Source: Syntrophomonadaceae bacterium (GTDB taxonomy: Bacteria; Bacillota; Dethiobacteria; DTU022). From it: a stretch of DNA of 8,184 nt. The notes under the pieces were generated by a model. It did no database searches, had not been told where the DNA came from, and worked only from the letters and a program-made list of their open reading frames with translations. A program made the translations under genes and the position numbers. Below, one piece after another: positions 1-6,500 of this stretch. The first letter of the stretch is position 1, and each line of letters begins with the position of its first letter. The stretch lies in assembly GCA_007127255.1 (NCBI GenBank), contig SKZS01000161.1:1-8184 (forward strand), given 5' to 3'.

Positions 1-5
1 CTTCC

Positions 6-34
6 TTGACAATTTTATATTCAAATTGTATAAT
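6..34 (+). promoter_or_regulatory. Consensus sigma-A promoter for the Asp23-family gene
   Basis: The -35 box TTGACA (6-11) and the -10 box TATAAT (29-34) both match the vegetative sigma consensus exactly and are 17 bases apart. Transcription should start near 41, giving a leader of about 135 bases before the ATG at 177. Inverted repeats CTTCCTT (1-7) / AAGGAAG (37-43) and ACAATTT (9-15) / AAATTGT (23-29) overlap the boxes and could be an operator. The promoter match is directly visible; regulation is inference. Confidence 0.85.
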
Positions 35-129
35 ATAAGGAAGCAATTCAAACAATATATTCAAAATCCCCTTTGATCTTATTGAGATACAGCAGTTATT
101 ACTTAAGTCAGGCAATGGTCATTTGTATC

Positions 130-149
130 AGTCGCAAACCTTTGCGGCT
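130..149 (+). promoter_or_regulatory. Small leader hairpin upstream of the Asp23-family ribosome binding site
   Basis: Bases 130-138 can pair with 141-149 (nine pairs including one G-T wobble) around a very short turn. It lies 13 bases upstream of the Shine-Dalgarno AAGGAGGT (163-170). No T-run follows directly, so it is not an intrinsic terminator. It could stabilise the mRNA 5' region or influence translation. The pairing is visible; any role is speculative. Confidence 0.35.
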
Positions 150-176
150 CTATAATCCAAATAAGGAGGTAATAGA

Positions 177-620
177 ATGAGTGAAGAAAAAAAAGGAAAA
201 AAAACCGGAACGGAAGAAGCAGTTATAAAACCAGATCCCTCAAAAGAAGGAGATAGTATACGTATATCTTCAGAAGTGATCGCTGTGATTACAAGCATTA
301 TTTCCAGTGATGTTCCGGGTGTTGCAGGTATGAGCGGTGGAGTTGTTGGTGGAATAGCTGAAAGACTTGGACGTAAAGATATGACCAAGGGCATTAAGGT
401 CCAGGTTGATGAGAATAAAGTGTCAATTGACCTCAGTATCATTGTCGAGTATGGTGCTGTAATAGTAGATACCACTGACAAGCTGAAGAAAGAAATCCGC
501 AGTAATGTTGAGAAAACTACCGGGTTAAAAGTCGAAGCGATCAACATCAACGTTCTCGGTATTCATGTCCCCGGTGAAGAAGGAGAAGATGAAGTTAAGC
601 CTGTAGAAGAAAAAGAGTAA
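177..620 (+). CDS. Asp23/Gls24 family envelope stress response protein
   Basis: A 147-residue protein of the Asp23/Gls24 family (DUF322). Staphylococcal Asp23 is a membrane-associated cytoplasmic protein linked to cell-envelope and alkaline stress; other members are general-stress or housekeeping proteins of poorly known mechanism. The family domain spans about residues 27-133. It opens with IRISSEVIAVI, contains the glycine-rich DVPGVAGMSGG, and ends with the typical run VEKTTGLKVEAININVLGI. No membrane segment or signal peptide is seen. The first 26 residues are Lys/Glu-rich and the last 14 are strongly acidic, probably flexible tails. The ATG start is fixed by a near-ideal Shine-Dalgarno, AAGGAGGT at 163-170, six bases upstream. 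The gene has its own consensus promoter and its own terminator, so it is probably monocistronic and well expressed. Family assignment is confident; the precise role here is unknown. Confidence 0.9.
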   Translation: MSEEKKGKKTGTEEAVIKPDPSKEGDSIRISSEVIAVITSIISSDVPGVAGMSGGVVGGIAERLGRKDMTKGIKVQVDENKVSIDLSIIVEYGAVIVDTTDKLKKEIRSNVEKTTGLKVEAININVLGIHVPGEEGEDEVKPVEEKE

Positions 621-650
621 AACAGGCCCTTGAACAGGTATTTTAAATAT

Positions 651-683
651 AAACCGGTGCCCGAAGATGGCGCCGGTTTTTTT
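651..683 (+). terminator. Intrinsic terminator after the Asp23-family gene
   Basis: AAACCGGTGC (651-660) pairs with GCGCCGGTTT (670-679) over ten positions, with one G-T wobble and a nine-base loop. The 3' arm runs into seven T residues (677-683). It lies 31 bases after the stop codon. The A-run on the 5' side means it could also work weakly for the opposite strand. Confidence 0.85.
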
Positions 684-793
684 GCCCTGAGGCAGGAAAA
701 AGTAACAACAAAAAACGAACCGCTAAATATTTTATTCATACCAGTGTAATTTACAATAATCGAATCAATAAGATTCTGCTCTAGGGGGTTTAC

Positions 794-1387
794 ATGATGG
801 AAGATAGAGTTAGCCTGCGTGAAAAAATCATACTTGGTATTTTAGTGCTGCTTTTAATCAGCGGCGGTGTATGGCGAGCAGTACAGTTTTCGGCCCCGGA
901 ACCGGAAATAATTCAGATCGGCCAGGGCGGGTCCAGTTTAGAAGAGGAAATAAGTCAAGTATCTGAACCTGAAATGATCACTGTTCACCTGGTTGGAGCC
1001 GTTAATAATCCGGGTGTTTACCAGCTGCCTGTAGGATCGAGGGTCTACGAATTACTTGAAATAAGTGGCGGGTTCAATAATGAAGCTGATCAGCAAGCTG
1101 TAAACCAGGCCCGGCCCCTGCTTGACGGTGAACAGATTTATATAAATAGTATTGGTGAAGCTGCGGCGCCTGCTTCAGCTGTCGGAGCCGCAAATAAAAT
1201 AAACATAAACCAGGCTTCAGCCCAGGAGCTGACATCTCTGCCGGGTATTGGTGATGTCCGGGCCAATCAAATAATATCTTATCGAGAAGAACATGGATTT
1301 TTTACCAGCCTGGATCAAATAATGGATGTCAGTGGAATAGGCGAAAGCACTTTCGAAAATATCTCTGACCAGATAACAATTTACTGA
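794..1387 (+). CDS. comEA: ComEA-like competence DNA-binding protein
   Basis: A 197-residue membrane-anchored DNA receptor of the ComEA type, which binds double-stranded DNA outside the membrane and passes it to the uptake channel during natural transformation. A single hydrophobic segment lies at about residues 11-30, followed by a low-complexity linker. An SLBB domain follows at about 61-118 (MITVHLVGAVNNPGVYQLP), then a C-terminal helix-hairpin-helix domain at about 135-196 with two hairpin motifs, LPGIGDVRANQI (149-160) and VSGIGESTFENI (179-190). This order and length match Gram-positive ComEA. The run AGGGGG at 783-788 serves the ATG at 794; a second ATG at 797 is almost as good. No convincing promoter is seen in 684-793. 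The stop is only 8 bases before pdp, so the genes are probably cotranscribed. No comEB or comEC follows, unlike the usual comE order. Whether the organism is competent cannot be judged here. Confidence 0.9.
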   Translation: MMEDRVSLREKIILGILVLLLISGGVWRAVQFSAPEPEIIQIGQGGSSLEEEISQVSEPEMITVHLVGAVNNPGVYQLPVGSRVYELLEISGGFNNEADQQAVNQARPLLDGEQIYINSIGEAAAPASAVGAANKININQASAQELTSLPGIGDVRANQIISYREEHGFFTSLDQIMDVSGIGESTFENISDQITIY

Positions 1388-1391
1388 TTGT

Positions 1392-1410
1392 AGAGGTGGC
1401 ACTTGAAATT
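1392..1410 (+). promoter_or_regulatory. Ribosome binding site and ambiguous start region of pdp
   Basis: The only good Shine-Dalgarno is GAGGTG at 1393-1398, and the first acceptable start codon, GTG at 1396-1398, lies inside it. The family's usual N-terminus (Met-Arg-x-x-Asp-Ile-Ile) aligns with the ATT codon at 1408-1410, nine bases after that Shine-Dalgarno. An in-frame stop at 1366 limits upstream extension. Either GTG is used with poor upstream pairing, or a rare ATT start is used. Confidence 0.5.
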
Positions 1411-2733
1411 AGGGCCTATGATTTGATCCTGAAAAAGCGCAACGGTTCTGCTTTGTCGGCAGATGAGATTAAATATCTCCTGGAAGGTTATGTGCAGGGC
1501 GCTATTCCAGACTACCAGATTTCCGCCCTGGCCATGGCCATTTACTTCCGGGGCATGAATGAAAACGAAGTTTTTTACCTTACCGAAGCGATGATTAATT
1601 CTGGGGAGGCCATATCACTTGAAGATATACCGGGCATCAAGGTAGATAAACACAGCAGCGGCGGAGTCGGTGACAAAACTACACTGGTTTTAGTCCCCCT
1701 GGTGTCTGCTGCCGGTGTCCCCATAGCTAAACTGTCCGGTCATGGCCTGGGGCATACCGGAGGGACCCTGGACAAATTAGAGTCGATACCAGGTTTTCGA
1801 ACAGACCTATCGGTGGCCGAGCTGATAACAGGAGTAAAGAATACTGGCGCGGTCATCTCCGGACAAACAGAAAATCTTGTGCCTGCCGATAAAATGTTAT
1901 ATGCCCTGCGTGATGTGACTGCTACCGTGGACAGCATTCCTTTGATTGCTGCCAGTATAATGAGTAAAAAACTTGCTGCCGGTGCAGATAGACTGGTTCT
2001 GGATGTTAAATGCGGAAGCGGCGCTTTTATTAAAGATTATGAACAGGCTTTTGACCTGGCCCGCCTGATGACCGGTATAGGCCAGCACGCAGGTCGTGAA
2101 ACGGTGGCGCTGATTACCAGTATGGAGCAACCTCTGGGCAGGGCTGTAGGCAACGCCCTGGAAGTAAAAGAGGCTATTATGACTTTACGGGGTGAAGGAC
2201 CTCCTGATTTAGAAGAACTCTGCATGATTCTCGGTGGATGGATGCTTGCTTTGTCTGGTAAAGCTGCAGATCCCGAAGAAGGCAAGGCAGTCTTAAAAGA
2301 TTTAATTAACAGCGGGGCTGCCCTGGCAAAGTTCAGGGAGGTTATTGAAAACCAGCATGGCTGTGGTGCCGTAATTGATGATTCAACTTTGCTCCCCTGT
2401 GCTGAAAAACAGGTTATGGTTAAAGCAGAAACGGATGGGTTTGCCGCCCGCCTTGAGGCAGAGCAGATAGGAATAGCGGCAATGGCGTTGGGAGCGGGCC
2501 GGGAAACAAAGGATTCCAGGCTGGATCCGGCAGTCGGAATTACCCTGGAAAAGAAAATTGGCGACAGGGTAGAAAAGGGAGATACTCTTGCCGTGATTCA
2601 TGCCCGAAATGACACATCTGCCGCTTTGCTTTCTTCCACAGAGGATAGAATTATTTCTGCCTGCAGGTTTCAAGACAAACCGCCTGTAAAGACGAAGTTG
2701 ATCATGGGAGTTGTCGACCGGAGAGGAAGATGA
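1396..2733 (+). CDS. pdp: Pyrimidine-nucleoside phosphorylase
   Basis: A 445-residue cytosolic enzyme that uses phosphate to split uridine, thymidine or deoxyuridine into the base and (deoxy)ribose-1-phosphate. It belongs to the thymidine/pyrimidine phosphorylase branch of glycosyltransferase family 3. The phosphate-binding stretch DKHSSGGVGDKT (84-95) and the signature LSGHGLGHTGGTLDKLE (113-129) are present. So are R172, S187 and K191, corresponding to the pyrimidine-contacting Arg, Ser and Lys of the E. coli enzyme. The C-terminal PYNP_C domain covers roughly 345-420. Length is close to the usual 430-440. The signature has His116 where relatives have Arg (SGRGL). The start is uncertain: GTG at 1396 is listed, but ATT at 1408 fits the family N-terminus better. 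It sits 8 bases after comEA and 5 bases before deoC, the next-but-one step of deoxynucleoside breakdown. The deoA and pdp names are hard to separate by eye; pdp is usual in Bacillota. Confidence 0.92.
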   Translation: MALEIRAYDLILKKRNGSALSADEIKYLLEGYVQGAIPDYQISALAMAIYFRGMNENEVFYLTEAMINSGEAISLEDIPGIKVDKHSSGGVGDKTTLVLVPLVSAAGVPIAKLSGHGLGHTGGTLDKLESIPGFRTDLSVAELITGVKNTGAVISGQTENLVPADKMLYALRDVTATVDSIPLIAASIMSKKLAAGADRLVLDVKCGSGAFIKDYEQAFDLARLMTGIGQHAGRETVALITSMEQPLGRAVGNALEVKEAIMTLRGEGPPDLEELCMILGGWMLALSGKAADPEEGKAVLKDLINSGAALAKFREVIENQHGCGAVIDDSTLLPCAEKQVMVKAETDGFAARLEAEQIGIAAMALGAGRETKDSRLDPAVGITLEKKIGDRVEKGDTLAVIHARNDTSAALLSSTEDRIISACRFQDKPPVKTKLIMGVVDRRGR

Positions 2734-2738
2734 TCTGA

Positions 2739-3389
2739 ATGTCCGAAAGAATGAGCGCTTATATCGACCATACCCTGCTTAAACCGGAAGCGACCCGCAG
2801 GGATGTTATCAGGCTGTGCCGGGAAGCAGTTGAAAATAATTTTTATTCGGTTTGTATTAATCCCTCTTATGTTAAAACCGCTGCAAGTGAACTGCAGGGA
2901 ACCGGGGTTAAAGTGTGCGCAGTAGTTGGCTTTCCCCTTGGCGCCACTACCAGTGCAGTAAAAGCGTTCGAAACAGCAGAAGCTGTGGATAATGGTGCCG
3001 AAGAAATTGATATGGTCATCCATTGCGGGGCCGTAAAAAACAAAGAGAAACAATATATTCTTGATGATATTTCTGCTGTTGTCCGGTCTGCTAAAGGTAG
3101 AACTGTTAAAGTAATAATAGAAACCGGGCTTCTCAGTGATCAGGAAAAAGTTCTGGCCTGCCAGCTGGCCAAAGAAGCAGGCGCTAATTTTGTAAAGACT
3201 TCAACAGGTTACGGCCCCGGAGGGGCAACCGTTGCCGATCTGCAGCTAATGCGTGAAACTGTCGGTTCATCCCTGGGCATCAAGGCTTCAGGTGGAGTGC
3301 GCACAGCAGAAGACGTAAAGAAGATGATCGAGGCCGGCGCCACCAGGATCGGAACCAGCGCCGGATTATCCATAGTTAAGGAATCATGA
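2739..3389 (+). CDS. deoC: Deoxyribose-phosphate aldolase
   Basis: A 216-residue class I aldolase that cleaves 2-deoxyribose-5-phosphate into glyceraldehyde-3-phosphate and acetaldehyde in the cytosol, ending the deoxynucleoside salvage route that Pdp begins. The Schiff-base lysine is K153 in FVKTSTGYGPGGAT. The partner residues are D91 in EEIDMVIH and K182 in IKASGGVRT, and the phosphate-binding GTSAG is at 205-209. N-terminal YIDHTLLKPEAT (8-19) is also typical. Length matches the short bacterial form. The ATG at 2739 is served by the purine-rich GGAGAGGAAG at 2720-2729, inside the end of pdp. A second ATG at 2751 lacks a comparable site. The gene starts 5 bases after the pdp stop, so translation is probably coupled. 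Phosphopentomutase, needed to connect Pdp to DeoC, is not in the window. Confidence 0.96.
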   Translation: MSERMSAYIDHTLLKPEATRRDVIRLCREAVENNFYSVCINPSYVKTAASELQGTGVKVCAVVGFPLGATTSAVKAFETAEAVDNGAEEIDMVIHCGAVKNKEKQYILDDISAVVRSAKGRTVKVIIETGLLSDQEKVLACQLAKEAGANFVKTSTGYGPGGATVADLQLMRETVGSSLGIKASGGVRTAEDVKKMIEAGATRIGTSAGLSIVKES

Positions 3390-3408
3390 ACCAGACATAC
3401 CATGATAT

Positions 3409-3461
3409 AAAAAAACCGCCTGCAAGTAGATATATTACCATGATGAAGGTGCAGTTTTTTT
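3409..3461 (+). terminator. Weak terminator-like element after deoC
   Basis: CTGCA (3420-3424) can pair with TGCAG (3450-3454), with an outer A7 (3409-3415) facing T7 (3455-3461) across a four-base bulge; the loop is about 25 bases. The T-run and position after deoC suggest termination, but the short stem and large loop make it weak. Its last two T residues are the first two of the next -35 box. Confidence 0.4.
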
Positions 3462-3488
3462 GACAACGATCAGCAGGTAGTCTAAAAT
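3460..3488 (+). promoter_or_regulatory. Strong sigma-A promoter for the UPF0182 gene
   Basis: TTGACA (3460-3465) is a perfect -35 box. TAAAAT (3483-3488), one base off consensus, follows after a 17-base spacer. The start of transcription is expected near 3495, leaving a leader of about 60 bases. This separates the UPF0182 gene from the comEA-pdp-deoC unit. Confidence 0.8.
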
Positions 3489-3511
3489 ACAGATGAACGA
3501 GAATATACTTG

Positions 3512-3538
3512 ACCGGTGGAAAACCGGTATTTTGTTTT
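3512..3538 (+). promoter_or_regulatory. Leader hairpin with T-rich tail, possible attenuator
   Basis: ACCGGT (3512-3517) pairs with ACCGGT (3523-3528) around the loop GGAAA and is followed by a T-rich stretch at 3530-3538. It lies between the promoter and the start codon of the UPF0182 gene, so it could attenuate transcription or simply protect the mRNA 5' end. The stem is only six pairs, and no anti-terminator partner was found. Confidence 0.4.
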
Positions 3539-3541
3539 GAT

Positions 3542-3547
3542 GGAGGG
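3542..3547 (+). promoter_or_regulatory. Ribosome binding site that fixes the TTG start of the UPF0182 gene
   Basis: GGAGGG ends six bases before the TTG at 3554. The reading frame is open further upstream to a TTG at 3509, but that codon has no ribosome binding site, and the extra residues would be encoded by the leader hairpin. Confidence 0.75.
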
Positions 3548-3553
3548 ATTGTA

Positions 3554-6295
3554 TTGCGAGGTCGTTTTTTATGGATTTTAGTTGGCGTTGTAGTATTATT
3601 TTCATTATTGCTGACGGGAGCAAACTTTTATCTTGATCTGCTCTGGTTTACGGATCTGAATGCGGAACAGGTTTTTTGGACCCAGTACCTTACCCAGTGG
3701 GGTATGCGGATCGGAGGGTTTGTTTTTCTTTTTGTATTTCTCTTCGTTAACCTGATCTTAACGAAGAGATATATCCTTAGCTTTCCTAATTTAGCCTTAA
3801 GGGAAAGATTAATGGCCACAGGCGCTATGCGTTATTTAACCCCGCGCCGCCTGACATTTTATATTATCGCTGCATCTGTTATCCTGGCCTATATTTTTTC
3901 CGGTTATGTCGGAACCTTCTGGATGGAAACCCTGCGTTACTTTAACCAGGTGCCCTTTCATATCAGTGATCCGATTTTCGGTGCCGATGTTAGTTACTAT
4001 GTTTTTGGTTTACCCTTTTACCGCTTTATCTATGGGTTTTTAATGATGGCTGTAGTCATTTCATTGATGATTGTTGCCGCAATCTATTTGCTGTTAAACC
4101 CGCCTTCACAGGGGAAACAGGGCTGGATGCTGCCGCCGACACAGGGGATCAGTCATCTGGCGGTTTTGCTTGCCATGGTTTTTGGCTTAAAAGCCTGGGA
4201 TTACCGGCTTAATCAGCTGGAGCTGCTTCTATCGCCCAGGGGTGTTGTTTACGGCGCCGGTTATACCGACCTTAATGCCAATTACTATGTTTTAATGGTG
4301 CTGATGGTTTTAGCGGCAGTGCTGGCCGTAGTATTCCTGGTCAATATATTTTTGCGCCGCTACCATCTTCTTCTATACGGCATCCTGACTTTAATCGGGG
4401 TTTCACTCCTCGGTGGCTGGGCCTACCCCGCTGCGATCCAGAGTTTCGTGGTTGAGCCGAGCGAGTTCAGTTATGAAGAGCCGTACCTGGACCATAATAT
4501 AGAATTTACCCGTGCTGCCTATGGTCTTGATCAATTTGGAACGCGTCAGTATGCGGCGCGGCAGGAACTGGGCTGGAGCGATTTGCAGGCGAATGAGGGT
4601 ACGATAAAAAATGTGCGCCTCTGGGATTACCGCCCCTTGTTGACTACTTTTAACGAGCTCCAGGCTATTCGTCCCTATTACCGTTTTCTTGACGTCGACA
4701 TTGATCGCTACATCGTAGAAGATGAATACCGCCAGGTTATGGTCTCTGCACGTGAGATGGACAAAAGCCGCCTGGCTGAGCCGGCTCAGACCTGGGTAAA
4801 CCTTCATCTGCAGTTTACTCATGGTTACGGGGTTGCGATGACCCCGGTTAATGAAGTAACCGAGGAAGGAATGCCCCGCTATTTCCTCGGTGACATTCCA
4901 CCTGTCGGTGCACTTGAGCTCGAAAACCCGTCAATTTACTTTGGCGAACTAACCAACGATTATGTGATCATTAATACTGAAACACCCGAATTTCATTATG
5001 CTACTGCCGGCGATGAAAACGAATTCACCTTTTACGATGGAGATGCCGGCATTCGCTTGCAATCTATATTGCGCCGGGCTATGCTGGCCCTGAGGTTTGC
5101 AGAATACAGGATCCTTGTTTCCAATGAACTGAGCAATGACAGCAGGATTATTTTTGACCGCAATATACATGAGCGGGTACGTAAAATTGCTCCTTTCCTC
5201 CGTTATGACAGCGATCCTTACATCGTGGTCAATAACAATCAGCTGTTCTGGATCCAGGATGCTTATACTGTCACTGACCGCTATCCCTATTCAGCTCCAT
5301 ATGACAATATCAATTACATTCGCAATTCGGTTAAAGTTGTTATTGATGCATACAATGGTGACGTTAACTACTATGTATTCGATCCCGATGACCCCATTGT
5401 CCAGACATATAGCCAGATCTTTCCTGATTTATTTAAACCCATGGAGGAGATGCCTGAAGGTTTAATGAATAATGTTCGCTATCCTGAAGATATCTTTGCG
5501 GTGCAATCAAGATTACTGCAGCTTTATCATATTACGGATGCAAACCAGTTTTACAGCAGGGAAGATCTCTGGGCTATACCCTTTGAACAGTCTTTCGGCC
5601 AGGAGCAGTTAATGGAGCCCTACTACACTATTCTACAACTGCCCGGTTATGATCAGCCGGAATACGTGTTGATTCTACCCTTTACACCGGACAAAAGGAA
5701 TAACATGATTGCCTGGATGGTTGCCCGTTGTGACCAGCCCAACTATGGAGATGTTGAAATCTTTAACTTCCCGAGGGAAAGAGTAATCCTTGGACCGAAA
5801 CAGATTGAAAACAGGATAGACCAGAGTACTGAAATATCAGAGCAGTTTACCCTGTGGGGCCAGGTCGGCTCCCGGGTGATCCGCGGCAATCTGCTGGTCC
5901 TGCCCATCAACGATGCCCTGTTATACGTCGAACCGATTTTCCTCGAAGCGGAGACAGGTGGTCTTCCTGAACTGGCCAGGGTTATTGTCGCTTTTGATGA
6001 GACGGTAGTAATGGCTGACAATCTCGAACAGGCCCTGGTTCGTCTCTTTGGGGAGATTGATGAGCTGCCTCCCGAAATTCCGGTTGAAGATCTACCCGAT
6101 GATTTTGAACTTGACGATCCGATCCCTGATGTGGAAATAGATCTGGAAGCTGAACTTGCAGAATTAATCCTCCGGGCCCAGGAGGTATATAGCGAGGCCC
6201 TGCAGCTGCAGCAGGAAGGCGACTGGGCCGGTTATGGTGAAAAGATTCAGGAGCTGGAGCGGATTCTCTCGGACCTCGCTCGCTTTACTTCCTAG
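3554..6295 (+). CDS. UPF0182 family membrane protein of unknown function
   Basis: A 913-residue member of UPF0182 (PF03699), large membrane proteins found in actinobacteria, cyanobacteria and clostridia and with no settled function. Seven hydrophobic segments are visible at about residues 5-26, 51-70, 100-119, 155-182, 199-213, 244-266 and 270-292. A large hydrophilic region of some 540 residues follows, probably on the outer face. The junction FVVEPSEFSYEEPYLDHNI (298-316) followed by TRAAYGLD resembles the conserved start of the soluble part in relatives. The C-terminus has a Pro/Asp/Glu-rich linker (about 834-866) and then a helical Glu/Leu/Gln-rich tail (about 864-911). TTG at 3554 is chosen because GGAGGG at 3542-3547 is correctly spaced and the first membrane helix begins directly after it. 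The gene has its own strong promoter and terminator and so is probably transcribed alone. Neighbouring genes give no clue to its role. Confidence 0.88.
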   Translation: MRGRFLWILVGVVVLFSLLLTGANFYLDLLWFTDLNAEQVFWTQYLTQWGMRIGGFVFLFVFLFVNLILTKRYILSFPNLALRERLMATGAMRYLTPRRLTFYIIAASVILAYIFSGYVGTFWMETLRYFNQVPFHISDPIFGADVSYYVFGLPFYRFIYGFLMMAVVISLMIVAAIYLLLNPPSQGKQGWMLPPTQGISHLAVLLAMVFGLKAWDYRLNQLELLLSPRGVVYGAGYTDLNANYYVLMVLMVLAAVLAVVFLVNIFLRRYHLLLYGILTLIGVSLLGGWAYPAAIQSFVVEPSEFSYEEPYLDHNIEFTRAAYGLDQFGTRQYAARQELGWSDLQANEGTIKNVRLWDYRPLLTTFNELQAIRPYYRFLDVDIDRYIVEDEYRQVMVSAREMDKSRLAEPAQTWVNLHLQFTHGYGVAMTPVNEVTEEGMPRYFLGDIPPVGALELENPSIYFGELTNDYVIINTETPEFHYATAGDENEFTFYDGDAGIRLQSILRRAMLALRFAEYRILVSNELSNDSRIIFDRNIHERVRKIAPFLRYDSDPYIVVNNNQLFWIQDAYTVTDRYPYSAPYDNINYIRNSVKVVIDAYNGDVNYYVFDPDDPIVQTYSQIFPDLFKPMEEMPEGLMNNVRYPEDIFAVQSRLLQLYHITDANQFYSREDLWAIPFEQSFGQEQLMEPYYTILQLPGYDQPEYVLILPFTPDKRNNMIAWMVARCDQPNYGDVEIFNFPRERVILGPKQIENRIDQSTEISEQFTLWGQVGSRVIRGNLLVLPINDALLYVEPIFLEAETGGLPELARVIVAFDETVVMADNLEQALVRLFGEIDELPPEIPVEDLPDDFELDDPIPDVEIDLEAELAELILRAQEVYSEALQLQQEGDWAGYGEKIQELERILSDLARFTS

Positions 6296-6306
6296 AGACA
6301 GAAAAT

Positions 6307-6354
6307 GCCCGGCTGCCTGCTTGTAAAAGCCGGGGCCGGGTTAATTCTTTTTTT
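6307..6354 (+). terminator. Terminator after the UPF0182 gene
   Basis: CCCGGCT (6308-6314) can pair with AGCCGGG (6328-6334), or alternatively CCCGGC (6308-6313) with GCCGGG (6335-6340). The second option places the stem next to the T-rich stretch ending in T7 (6348-6354). It begins 12 bases after the stop codon. The rest of the gap to 6500 shows no convincing promoter: TTAACA at 6436-6441 with TAATGT 17 bases on, and TATACT at 6454-6459, are both poor. Confidence 0.65.
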
Positions 6355-6487
6355 CACTATATGTTTATGTTACTTGAAGCCTTGTGATTATACCAGGCGG
6401 GAAGTTATGAGCTGCGGGAAATGAGTGACTAGTATTTAACATTGCTTAGAATTTATACTAATGTTGGCTGCTAGATATGGTACGGGC

Positions 6488-6493
6488 AGGAGG
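6488..6493 (+). promoter_or_regulatory. Ribosome binding site that fixes the start of the RNase H-PFK gene
   Basis: AGGAGG ends seven bases before the ATG at 6501. An in-frame ATG at 6477 lies upstream of this site and would add eight residues not expected for RNase HI, so 6501 is the start. Confidence 0.85.
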
Positions 6494-6500
6494 CTGCACG

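Noticed and set aside
151..156. A second TATAAT just before the Asp23-family gene
   Set aside because: No acceptable -35 box lies 16-18 bases upstream, and the start of transcription would fall on the Shine-Dalgarno.
128..550. A 140-codon open frame on the - strand opposite the Asp23-family gene
   Set aside because: It is antisense to a clear family member, has a Ser/Ile/Leu-rich composition expected from reading the other strand, and has no ribosome binding site.
729..757. Possible promoter for comEA (TACAAT at 752-757)
   Set aside because: The -10 is fair, but the sequence 17 bases upstream barely resembles TTGACA; TTTACA at 750-755 has no -10 at the right distance.
3398..3444. Nine-base direct repeat TACCATGAT at 3398-3406 and 3436-3444
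   Set aside because: It is short, imperfect beyond nine bases and found only twice; there is no sign of an attachment site or mobile element.
3493..3540. Fifteen-codon upstream open frame (ATG 3493) in the UPF0182 leader
   Set aside because: The ATG lies at or before the expected transcription start, has no ribosome binding site, and its codons are those of the hairpin region.
3509..3553. Longer N-terminus for the UPF0182 protein from TTG 3509
   Set aside because: There is no Shine-Dalgarno, the extra residues come from the leader hairpin, and TTG 3554 has a well-placed GGAGGG.
5136..5465. A 109-codon + strand open frame inside the UPF0182 gene
   Set aside because: It is a shifted-frame shadow with low-complexity Thr/Ile/Leu content and no ribosome binding site.
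6376..6459. Possible promoters in the gap before the RNase H-PFK gene (TTATAC at 6388-6393, TATACT at 6454-6459)
   Set aside because: Neither has a good -35 box at normal spacing; a promoter must exist or transcription must read through, but I cannot place it.
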